This document shows, piece after piece, positions 1 to 7,365 of a stretch of 37,045 nt of DNA. The translations under genes and the position numbers were made by a program. Source of the DNA: Desulfobacterales bacterium (GTDB lineage: Bacteria; Desulfobacterota; Desulfobacteria; Desulfobacterales; JAHDSC01); the NCBI GenBank assembly GCA_018432925.1, contig JAHDSC010000130.1, positions 1 to 37,045 of the forward strand. Reading direction: 5' to 3'. The number at the start of each line of letters is the position of its first letter. The first letter of the stretch is position 1. The notes below the pieces were generated by a model, which was given only the letters and a program-made list of their open reading frames with translations, was not told where the DNA came from and searched no databases.

Positions 1-23
1 AAACGGTAAAGGAGGTGACTACC

Positions 24-632
24 ATGATAAAAGTAGGAATGAAAGCACCGGATTTCACTGCACCGGCGTACCATAAGGGCAAATTCATCTCCGTCAAGCT
101 ATCCGAATACCTGGGCAAATGGGTGGTATTATGTTTTTATCCGGGTGATTTTACATTTGTCTGAGCGACGGAAATTTCGGCAGTTGCCGAAAAATATCCG
201 GAATTTCAGAAGCTTGGCGTGGAAGTGCTCTCCATGAGCATCGACAGTGTTTTTGTTCACAAGATGTGGGATGAGAACGAGCTATCCAAGATGGTGAAGG
301 GTGGCATTCCTTTTCCAATGCTGTCGGATGCAGGTGGGAGAGTCGGAACGGTTTATGGAATTTACGACGAGAATGCGGGCGTGGAAACCAGAGGAAGATT
401 CGTCATCGATCCGGATGGTGTGATTCAGGCCTATGAGGTTCTCATGCCCCCTGTGGGTAGAAATGTGCAGGAATCGCTGAGACAAATTCAGGCATTTCAG
501 CTGGTGCGAAACAGCAAGGGTACGGAAGCAACACCTTCCGGATGGAAACCCGGCAAAATGACCCTGAAACCCGGACCGGATCTGGTTGGGAAAGTCTGGA
601 AGGTATGGAAGACAGAGATGGCTTTTGACTGA
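24..632 (+). CDS. Selenocysteine-containing peroxiredoxin (AhpC/TSA family), UGA read through
   Basis: Thiol/selenol peroxidase that reduces hydrogen peroxide and organic peroxides in the cytoplasm. The frame runs from ATG 24 to 632 (202 residues) if the in-frame TGA at 162-164 is read as Sec. That codon is residue 47 and falls exactly on the peroxidatic cysteine of the PGxFTFVC-x-TE signature: here P40-G-D-F-T44-F-V-U47-A-T-E. Both sides of the TGA are homologous to one peroxiredoxin, and no frameshift is needed. A perfect hairpin starts 11 nt after the UGA. The start is set by a near-perfect Shine-Dalgarno (AAAGGAGGTGA, 5 nt before ATG). The usual C-terminal resolving cysteine is missing: a Thr (about residue 170) sits where the Cys of EVCP normally is. 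Only one other Cys (C37) exists, so it probably works as a 1-Sec enzyme and needs an external thiol. Sec peroxiredoxins are known in anaerobes. Confidence 0.92.
171..193 (+). promoter_or_regulatory. Candidate bacterial SECIS hairpin of the peroxiredoxin gene
   Basis: Just downstream of UGA 162-164, a perfect 6-bp stem TTCGGC/GCCGAA (176-181 with 186-191; 7 bp counting T175-A192) closes a 4-nt AGTT loop at 182-185. The loop starts 17 nt after the UGA and has a G in its first two positions. Both fit the usual description of bacterial SECIS elements (loop about 16-37 nt from UGA, early G). It lies inside the coding sequence, as bacterial SECIS elements do. Confidence 0.75.
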
Positions 633-683
633 TCAAGCGATATGATGCAAAAAAAATCAAGCGCCGGCAAAGGAGGCCGTTAC

Positions 684-729
684 GGCTGGTCATTCCAGGA
701 AACACCGGGAATGATCAGCCTGTTTTTTT
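684..729 (+). terminator. Strong rho-independent terminator after the peroxiredoxin gene
   Basis: A 13-bp stem (684-696 with 708-720, one G-U pair) closes an 11-nt loop and is followed directly by TGTTTTTTT. It lies 52 nt after the peroxiredoxin stop, so this gene is transcribed separately from the operon that starts at 1249. Confidence 0.9.
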
Positions 730-1248
730 AAGGGGAACAACGGAAACTCCTGCCGGCTCGGTGGGTTGCCGTAGAATGGATGGAGGAATCCGGAAATGGA
801 TCAAACGTTTCTACGGTCTTCAACCGGATTCAAAAAATTTCAAATCCCTTCAATTAAAAAAGGAAACAGATACCGAAATTTTTCTGGAATTTTTCCGGAA
901 TCGTGGGATACTCTGTTTTTGTTCGTGTAAAAATGAATCCATGCAGCCGCTGTGGCGGTTCAATAATCGGCGATCAGGATTTCCAGGGGCTCGATGCCGT
1001 TGATGGCAGTCCTGTTCCGGGCATCAAGCGGGTTCTTCCCGGTAAGAAAACGAAAAGGAAATCCGATATTTTCATTTCCATCGATTCATTGTAAAATATG
1101 CATGTTTCAGGGTCCCATTAAATATATCGAATCTCAGCATCGCAAAACGTCCTCCGGTCCGGAGGAAATGAACGAAAGCTGAAAATCCAGTGTAAACCCC
1201 TATCGCAAGCGTTTATTGTCGGTGGCATGTAAATAAGGAGGAACGCTA
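730..1248. other. Intergenic region between peroxiredoxin terminator and flavoredoxin operon
   Basis: No gene is supported here. It holds a hairpin at 882-900 (TTCTGGAA / TTCCGGAA arms, 3-nt loop), a short open frame at 933-1094 with one CxxC motif but no ribosome-binding site, and a sharp palindrome at 1150-1166 (TCCTCCGG-T-CCGGAGGA). The promoter of the downstream operon must lie here, but I cannot pick a convincing -35/-10 pair. Confidence 0.5.
1150..1166. promoter_or_regulatory. Palindrome upstream of the flavoredoxin operon, possible operator
   Basis: Perfect 8-bp arms TCCTCCGG and CCGGAGGA around a single T, 82 nt before the flavoredoxin-like ATG. A hairpin with almost no loop is unlikely as a terminator and there is no T-run. 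A dimeric repressor site or an RNA fold is possible. This is symmetry only; no factor is recognised. Confidence 0.3.
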
Positions 1249-1821
1249 ATGAAAAAGTCTATCGGTGCAAAAACAATCGTATATCCGACCCCGGTCTTTT
1301 TGGTAGGCACATACGACCGGTCCGGAAAACCAAACGTGATGACCGCTGCCTGGGGAGGAATCTGCTGTTCAGAACCGCCATGTGTTGCGGTATCGCTTCG
1401 GAAAGCAACCCATTCGTACGGCAATATCATGGGAAACAGAGCATTTACCATCAACATCGCCTCGGAAGAACATGTCAGGGAAGCGGATTACTTCGGAATT
1501 GTGTCCGGCAAAAAAAAGGATAAATTATCCGTCGTCGGGTTTACACCGGTAAAAAGCGGCATGGTAAATGCGCCTTATATAGAAGAGTGCCCGCTTGTAC
1601 TGGAATGCAAGGTGATCCATATCCTTGAAATCGGCTTGCACACCCAATTCGTCGGTGAAATCATGGATGTCAAGGCCGATGAAGACGTTCTTGGAGAAAA
1701 TGGGTTCCCCCTCATAAACAAGGTGAAGCCGTTTTTATTCGCACCGGAAACCCGCGCGTATTTTGGAATCGGCAATTTTCTCGGGAAGGCTTTTTCAATC
1801 GGATCTGAAATCGGGAAGTAA
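1249..1821 (+). CDS. Flavin reductase-like / flavoredoxin family protein
   Basis: A 190-residue FMN-binding split-barrel protein of the flavin reductase-like (DIM6/NTAB, flavoredoxin) family. The N-terminal part shows the family pattern: a P-T-P-V-F-L-V-G-T start followed by G-KPNVMTAAW (about residues 27-36) and the strand PCVAVSLRKATHSYGNI that contacts the flavin phosphate. The length equals that of Desulfovibrio flavoredoxin, an FMN electron carrier in sulfate reducers; the exact partner here is unknown. The start is firm: AAGGAGG lies 7 nt upstream of ATG 1249. It is first in a same-strand run with a transglutaminase-like gene 9 nt downstream. An NAD(P)H:flavin reductase role is the alternative to an electron carrier. 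Confidence 0.85.
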   Translation: MKKSIGAKTIVYPTPVFLVGTYDRSGKPNVMTAAWGGICCSEPPCVAVSLRKATHSYGNIMGNRAFTINIASEEHVREADYFGIVSGKKKDKLSVVGFTPVKSGMVNAPYIEECPLVLECKVIHILEIGLHTQFVGEIMDVKADEDVLGENGFPLINKVKPFLFAPETRAYFGIGNFLGKAFSIGSEIGK

Positions 1822-1830
1822 CGAAAAAAA

Positions 1831-2526
1831 ATGGAACCAATCGATAAAAGGTATCTATCCCCCACCTCGATGATTGACAGCGATCACAAAAAGATTATCG
1901 AGTATGCCGGGGATATCGTCCGTGGGGAAAAAAACGATCCGGTGGCAAAAGCCGTAAAGCTGTTTTACGCGGTACGCGACAGCATCTGGTATACGGTAAC
2001 CGTCGAATTCTTTCTTCCGGAACATTTCCGGGCCAGCAATGTACTGGCAAGCGGCCACGGGCACTGTGTCCGCAAAGCATCCCTTCTCTGCGCCCTTGGA
2101 AGAGCCTGCGGCATTCCATCCAGGCTCGGTTTCGCAACGGTTCGCAATCATCTCGCGAACCGGCAACTTATCGAATTTCTGGGCTCCGATCTCTTTGTTT
2201 ATCATGGGTTTACGGAATTTTTTCTGGAAGGAAAATGGATTAAAGCGACCCCTACGTTCAATATCGAACTTTGCAGGAAGCAGAACGTCGCCCCCTTGGA
2301 ATTCAATGGCCGCGAAGATTCTCTTTTTCAGGTTTTTAACCGGGAAAAGAAACAGTTCATGGAATATGTTGCGTATCATGGATCTTACTCGGATGTGCCC
2401 ATAGAGGATATTCTGGCGGCCTGGAAAAAGGTTTACGGAAAAAGCCGCGTCGAAGAATGGATCAAACAATATATTCAGCCGGGGGAAAAATCCAAGATCC
2501 TTTTCGGAGGAATCCGCTGTGTTTAA
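1831..2526 (+). CDS. Transglutaminase-like domain protein
   Basis: A 231-residue protein of the transglutaminase-like (papain-fold) superfamily. The core GHGHCVRKASLLCALGRACG gives the nucleophile Cys79 at the start of the helix, followed by the strand GIPSRLGFATV. The His loop is seen as YHGFTEFFLEGKW (His125). The third triad position, usually Asp in a DPT motif, reads ATPT, so a Thr (about residue 140) sits there. Activity as a protease, amidase or crosslinker cannot be told from sequence, and the altered third residue makes the chemistry uncertain. There is no signal peptide, so it is probably cytoplasmic. The gene starts 9 nt after the flavoredoxin-like gene and overlaps the following nuclease gene by 8 nt, which suggests co-translation. 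Confidence 0.75.
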   Translation: MEPIDKRYLSPTSMIDSDHKKIIEYAGDIVRGEKNDPVAKAVKLFYAVRDSIWYTVTVEFFLPEHFRASNVLASGHGHCVRKASLLCALGRACGIPSRLGFATVRNHLANRQLIEFLGSDLFVYHGFTEFFLEGKWIKATPTFNIELCRKQNVAPLEFNGREDSLFQVFNREKKQFMEYVAYHGSYSDVPIEDILAAWKKVYGKSRVEEWIKQYIQPGEKSKILFGGIRCV

Positions 2527-3784
2527 ATTTCTTCACACCGCCGATATTCATCTGGACAGCCCGTTGCAGAAGCTTGAACGTTATGAAGGCGCGCCGGTGG
2601 AAGCGCTTCGGCAAGCCACCCGCAGGGCACTGGAAAATCTGGTCGAACTTGCCGTTGCCGAACAGGTTGCCTTCGTCCTTATCGCGGGTGATTTATATGA
2701 CGGAGATTGGAAAGATTACAATACCGGCCTTTATTTCGTCTCCCAAATGAGGAAGCTTCGTGAAGCCGGCGTTGCGGTTTATATCATCGCGGGAAACCAC
2801 GATGCCGAGAACCGGATTACGAAAACCCTTCGTCTTCCGGAAGGCGTTCACTTTTTCCCCACCGACGGACCCGACACGGTCCACCTGGTTGATCCGGATG
2901 TCGCCATTCACGGTCAGGGGTTTGCGGCACCTTCGGTTCGAAAGGATTTGTCCGCCGGATATCCGCTTGCCGATCCCGGCTATTTTAACATCGGAATGCT
3001 GCACACCTGTGCAACGGGGAGGGAAGGTCACGAACCATACGCACCCTGCAAGATGGAAGGATTGCTTTCAAAAGGCTACGATTACTGGGCGTTGGGACAT
3101 GTCCATCAGCGGGAAATACTGCACGAAGATCCGCTGATCGTTTTTCCGGGCAACATCCAGGGTCGGCATGCTCGTGAAACCGGACCCAAAGGATGCATGC
3201 TGGTTACGGTGGGTGACAGCGGGCGCGCGGAAGCCGACTTTCGTCCTCTCCACATGATTCAATGGGAAAAGATCGAGATCGACGCAACGGATGCAGAAAC
3301 GGGATATGACATCCTGGACATCGTTTCCAACCGAATCGAAGAGCTTTTAAAAAACAACGCAGACCTGCCGTTGATTGTCCGGGTTGAAGTCCTGGGAAAA
3401 ACAAGGTCCCATTTGGAGCTGACCGCGGATTTCGAGCACTGGATCTCTGAAATCCGGTCCGCTGGGATTGATTCAGGAAACGGCCGCGTGTGGATTGAGA
3501 AAGTCAAATTCCACACTTTCCCCCACCTGGAAAACAAAACCGACCGATTCGCGGACGGCCCGGTGGGTGAGCTTTTGCATTATCTCGATGAACTACAAAC
3601 GGATCCGGTTTTGTTGAAAAAGATCGGAGAACCCCTGAACGACTTGATGAGCAAACTGCCGCGAGAACTCAGGCACGGCAGCGATGCACTTTGTCCGGAT
3701 GATCCTGAATGGCTGTCCGAATTGCTCCATCAGGTTCGACCCATGCTTCTCCGCTGCCTCATGCCGGGAGGCGATGCCCGATGA
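2519..3784 (+). CDS. yhaO: Metallophosphoesterase, YhaO/SbcD (Mre11)-like DNA repair exonuclease
   Basis: A 421-residue calcineurin-like phosphoesterase resembling the nuclease subunit of SbcCD/Mre11-Rad50-type complexes. All metal-binding motifs are visible: D9-x-H11, GD58, GN93-H94-D, H162, and G-H-V-H at 193-196. It probably processes DNA ends in complex with the SMC-like ATPase encoded next. The start is GTG 2519, which overlaps the end of the transglutaminase-like gene; the preceding GGAGG (about 2506-2510) serves as ribosome-binding site. Its stop TGA overlaps the ATG of the next gene, typical for a stoichiometric pair. The C-terminal 150 residues are less conserved and fit the capping/partner-binding region. 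YhaO is preferred over classical SbcD because the partner resembles YhaN. Confidence 0.88.
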   Translation: MFKFLHTADIHLDSPLQKLERYEGAPVEALRQATRRALENLVELAVAEQVAFVLIAGDLYDGDWKDYNTGLYFVSQMRKLREAGVAVYIIAGNHDAENRITKTLRLPEGVHFFPTDGPDTVHLVDPDVAIHGQGFAAPSVRKDLSAGYPLADPGYFNIGMLHTCATGREGHEPYAPCKMEGLLSKGYDYWALGHVHQREILHEDPLIVFPGNIQGRHARETGPKGCMLVTVGDSGRAEADFRPLHMIQWEKIEIDATDAETGYDILDIVSNRIEELLKNNADLPLIVRVEVLGKTRSHLELTADFEHWISEIRSAGIDSGNGRVWIEKVKFHTFPHLENKTDRFADGPVGELLHYLDELQTDPVLLKKIGEPLNDLMSKLPRELRHGSDALCPDDPEWLSELLHQVRPMLLRCLMPGGDAR

Positions 3785-6700
3785 AAATTCTGGAAATAAA
3801 GCTGATCGCCTTTGGGCCCTTCACGGAAAAAGTTCTGGACCTTTCCGCGGGACAGGAAGGACTCCACATCATTTACGGTCCGAACGAAGCAGGCAAAAGT
3901 TCGGCTCTGCGCGCACTTCGGCAAATGTTTTACGGTATCCCCGAGCGCTCGATGGACGATTTTATGCATCCATATTCGAAAATTCGAATCGGTGCCTTGT
4001 TGCGCCGAAGCGACGGTTCGATCCTAGAGTTTATCCGGAGAAAGGGAAGAATAAATACGCTCCGCGCGCCGGATGACACCACGCGGATTGATGAAGCGCT
4101 TTTGCATACGTTCCTGGGCGGAGTGGACAGAGATCTTTTTGCCACGATGTTCGGCATCGATCATTCCGACTTGGTACGAGGGGGAGAAGAAATCATCCGG
4201 GGAGGCGGAGAAATCGGCCAGGTTCTTTTTGCCGCGGGCTCCGGCATTTCCGATCTCCGGAAAATACAGGAGAGGCTTCAAGTCGAAGCGGACGCCTTGT
4301 TCAAAATTTCAGCCCAGAAGCCAAAAATTAACGAAACGATTTTACTGTTTAAAAAAACCGAAAAAGCTCTGCGTGAAGCACAGCTGCCCGGACCGCTATG
4401 GATTTCTCATGACACCGCGCTTCGGGAAGCATTGGATCGCAAAAAATCCGTGGAAGAGGATTTGACGCAACGGCTACGCGAACGGCATCGCCTGGAACGG
4501 ATCAAGGAAGCCTTTCCAATTATCAGCCAGCGAAAAGAGCTGCTGGAAAAGCAAAAAACATGTGCCGATGCGGTTTTGCTTCCCGCCGATTTCGGAGAGC
4601 GCAGGCGGGATGCTCTCACCAATCTGAAGATTGCGGAAAATGATCAGACACAGGCCCGCAAGAACCTCGATGAAATCCATCAGGCATTGAAGGAATTGGA
4701 AATTCCCGAATCTCTCCTTTCGCACGCGGATCTGATTGAAGCAATTTATCAGGATCTCGGAAGTCATCGGAAGGCAGTGAAAGACAGGTTTCGCCTTTTC
4801 ACTCAACAGCGCAGTCTGGAATCGGATGTGGTTGCAATCCTTCGGGAGCTTCGCATGGATGTAACGCTGGATCAGGCGGAACAGTTTCGGCTGAGTAAAG
4901 CGGAAAGCGTTCGAATTCACGAACTCTGCACGGCGTATGAACGTTTGCTGACCCGGTCGGAGAGCACCCGGGATGAAATCGCCAAACTCTCCGTTCGAGT
5001 GGATCGAATGAAAAAGCAACTGGAGGGTTTTGAAAACGCAAGGGATACCGAAAGACTGAAGATCACCGTCGAACGAATTCAACAACAGGGGGATCTGGAA
5101 AGCAATTATGAAGCTGAATTCCGTAATATTCATCAGATGGAGCAGACAGCCATCCTGACTCTTCAAAAACAAAGGCTCTGGCGGGGAGATCTTGAAATAC
5201 TGGAAAAACTGCCGATTCCTTCTCCTGAAACCATTGATGAATTCGAAAAGCGTTTCGCCGAAACGGAGTCTTCCGTGCGGAAACATCAGGAGGAAATCGA
5301 TGAACTGGAACAAACACTCCTCCAGTTGAACGGGCAAATCGAGAAGTTGAAATTGGAACGGGAAGTGCCCACCGAGGGCGACCTGAGTCAAGCAAGATCC
5401 GGACGGGAAACCGGTTGGCATCTGATTCGCCGGGCGTGGATGGACAACCGCCCACCGGAAGAAGGCGAAGAAGATTTCGTATCCGGGTTCCCTCCCGCTA
5501 AAGACTTGGCGGAGGCATATGAAATCAGTGTTCGAAAAGCCGATGAAATCGCGGATCGGCTTCGACGGGAAGCCGACCGGGTGGCCAAGAAAGCGACGCT
5601 GCTGGCGGATTGCGAAACTCGTAAAAGCCAATTCATTCGGCTGAAGGACAAATTTTCAGCAGCCCGGATTGAACTTTCGAAAATCGGCACTCGATGGGCA
5701 GCGGTTTGGGAAACAATCGGCGTTTCACCGCAATCCCCGAGAGAAATGCGCGCCTGGACGATAAAAATGACCGCCCTGGCTGAACAGATTTCCGTTATTC
5801 GGGAACGAAAAGAAAAACTTCAGAATCTGAAGTCATGCATTGAGATTTATAAGCAGGAATTGAATGAACGTTTAGACGAGTTGGAATGCCCTTCGATCCT
5901 GAAGGAGGCGACCCTGACGCATCTGATCGAAAAAAGCCGGCGGGTTGTCGAACGCATGGACAAAATCCGGGCGGAAAGGGAACAGATCATCCGAGAAATC
6001 GGGCAACGGGAAGGCGAACTTCGTGAAGCGATATCCCGGGCCGATCAGAACGACCGGGAACTGGTCCACTGGCAATCCAAATGGACGGATGCAATTCATC
6101 CACTTGGGCTTACCGTAGATGCCAGTCCGGCCCAGGCCAATGCGGTTTTAGAAGATTTAAAAAACCTGTCCGAAAAGCTTCGCGAGGCCAAAGATCGGCG
6201 TGGACGAATTGAGAGCATTGATCGGGATGCGCAAAAATTCAAAAAAAACGTTCTTCGTATCGCCGCTATGGAGGCGTCGGATCTGGCCGAAATCCCCTTC
6301 GAAGAGGCCGTCGCCGAACTCAACGCCCGGCTGATCCGCGCCAGAGCCGCAAAAGCGCAACAGCAAAGCCTGGAGAAGCAGCGGCTTCATGAAGAGGAGC
6401 GCCTGCGGTACGCTGAAAACCGAATTGCCGATCTTCAGGCACAGCTTTCCATGATGTGTCGGGAAGCGGGGTGCAAAAATTACGAAGATCTTCCAGCAGC
6501 GGAAGAACGCTCCGCACTTCGGGTACATATCCAAAACCAGCTTGGAAAACTGGAAGACCAGTTGCGCAGGCTCAGCGCCGGTTCAACGATCGACGAATTC
6601 ATCCGGGACGCCCGGACGGTCGATCCAGACGACGTGGATATTCGAATTGAGCGGCTGGCGGAAAATATTGACGAACTGACCAGTCGCAGATCCCTTTTGG

Positions 6701-7311
6701 ATCAGGCCATCGGAAGCGAACGAACCGAGCTCAGCAAAATGAACGGCAGTGCCCAGGCCGCCGAATTGGCCGAAGAGGTTCAGAGTCTTCTGGCAAACCT
6801 TGAAACCGATGCTCGACAATATGCCCGTTTGCGGCTCGCATCCACCGTTTTAAACCAGGCAATCGAAAGATACCGTGAAAAAAACCAAGACCCGATTCTT
6901 AAACGGTCCAATGTTCTTTTTTCCCGTATGACGCTCGGTTCATTCGAGGGGCTCCGCCTGGAATCCAACGAAAATGGCGAAGCGGTCCTGGTAGGAGTTC
7001 GTACCGGCGGAAAAGAAATCGTTGGTGTGGAAGGAATGAGCGACGGATCTGCCGACCAGCTTTATCTTGCCATACGATTGGCAAGTCTTGAGGCTTATCT
7101 GGAAAAAAACGAAGGGTTGCCGTTTATTGTCGATGACATCCTGATCAAGTTCGATGACCATCGAGCCACCGCAACCTTGCAAGCGCTTGCCGAATTATCT
7201 GAACAGACGCAGATTATTTTCTTTACCCATCATCATCATCTCGTTGAACTGGCCAAGGCAAATCTGGATCCCGGCCTTTTCTTTGTTCATTTTCTCAATT
7301 CCCGGAATTAA
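3781..7311 (+). CDS. yhaN: SMC/Rad50-like ATPase, YhaN family
   Basis: A 1176-residue ATPase with split P-loop halves. The N-terminal half has F-G-PF followed by Walker A GPNEAGKS (residues 33-40). A very long charged region rich in Glu, Arg, Leu and Lys (about 190-1000) forms the coiled coils. The C-terminal half has a signature-like G-MSDGSADQLYLAIRLA and Walker B PFIVDD (Asp-Asp about 1118-1119), followed by QIIFFTHHHH. This is the architecture of YhaN/SbcC/Rad50 proteins, which tether DNA and gate the associated nuclease. ATG 3781 is chosen because it overlaps the upstream stop (ATGA) and begins with the family-typical MKILEIKLIAFGPF; a longer open frame starting further upstream is inside the nuclease gene. 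No canonical zinc hook (CxxC at mid-coil) is seen; the mid-coil region is not otherwise analysed. Confidence 0.9.
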   Translation: MKILEIKLIAFGPFTEKVLDLSAGQEGLHIIYGPNEAGKSSALRALRQMFYGIPERSMDDFMHPYSKIRIGALLRRSDGSILEFIRRKGRINTLRAPDDTTRIDEALLHTFLGGVDRDLFATMFGIDHSDLVRGGEEIIRGGGEIGQVLFAAGSGISDLRKIQERLQVEADALFKISAQKPKINETILLFKKTEKALREAQLPGPLWISHDTALREALDRKKSVEEDLTQRLRERHRLERIKEAFPIISQRKELLEKQKTCADAVLLPADFGERRRDALTNLKIAENDQTQARKNLDEIHQALKELEIPESLLSHADLIEAIYQDLGSHRKAVKDRFRLFTQQRSLESDVVAILRELRMDVTLDQAEQFRLSKAESVRIHELCTAYERLLTRSESTRDEIAKLSVRVDRMKKQLEGFENARDTERLKITVERIQQQGDLESNYEAEFRNIHQMEQTAILTLQKQRLWRGDLEILEKLPIPSPETIDEFEKRFAETESSVRKHQEEIDELEQTLLQLNGQIEKLKLEREVPTEGDLSQARSGRETGWHLIRRAWMDNRPPEEGEEDFVSGFPPAKDLAEAYEISVRKADEIADRLRREADRVAKKATLLADCETRKSQFIRLKDKFSAARIELSKIGTRWAAVWETIGVSPQSPREMRAWTIKMTALAEQISVIRERKEKLQNLKSCIEIYKQELNERLDELECPSILKEATLTHLIEKSRRVVERMDKIRAEREQIIREIGQREGELREAISRADQNDRELVHWQSKWTDAIHPLGLTVDASPAQANAVLEDLKNLSEKLREAKDRRGRIESIDRDAQKFKKNVLRIAAMEASDLAEIPFEEAVAELNARLIRARAAKAQQQSLEKQRLHEEERLRYAENRIADLQAQLSMMCREAGCKNYEDLPAAEERSALRVHIQNQLGKLEDQLRRLSAGSTIDEFIRDARTVDPDDVDIRIERLAENIDELTSRRSLLDQAIGSERTELSKMNGSAQAAELAEEVQSLLANLETDARQYARLRLASTVLNQAIERYREKNQDPILKRSNVLFSRMTLGSFEGLRLESNENGEAVLVGVRTGGKEIVGVEGMSDGSADQLYLAIRLASLEAYLEKNEGLPFIVDDILIKFDDHRATATLQALAELSEQTQIIFFTHHHHLVELAKANLDPGLFFVHFLNSRN

Positions 7312-7365
7312 GCATCTATCGATCACGGTTACATGCATCGCTGGAATCCAAGGCAAGACGCCGCC

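Noticed and set aside
162..164. In-frame stop making the peroxiredoxin gene a pseudogene or a short second ORF from 219
   Set aside because: The codon sits on the catalytic Cys, the frame is intact on both sides, and a SECIS-like hairpin follows. Sec decoding explains it better than a nonsense mutation.
933..1094. 53-residue open frame with one CxxC motif
   Set aside because: No ribosome-binding site, only half of a possible zinc ribbon, and no family recognised. It may be real but cannot be supported.
4474..5631. 385-residue minus-strand open frame
   Set aside because: It is the antisense shadow of the coiled-coil region of yhaN.
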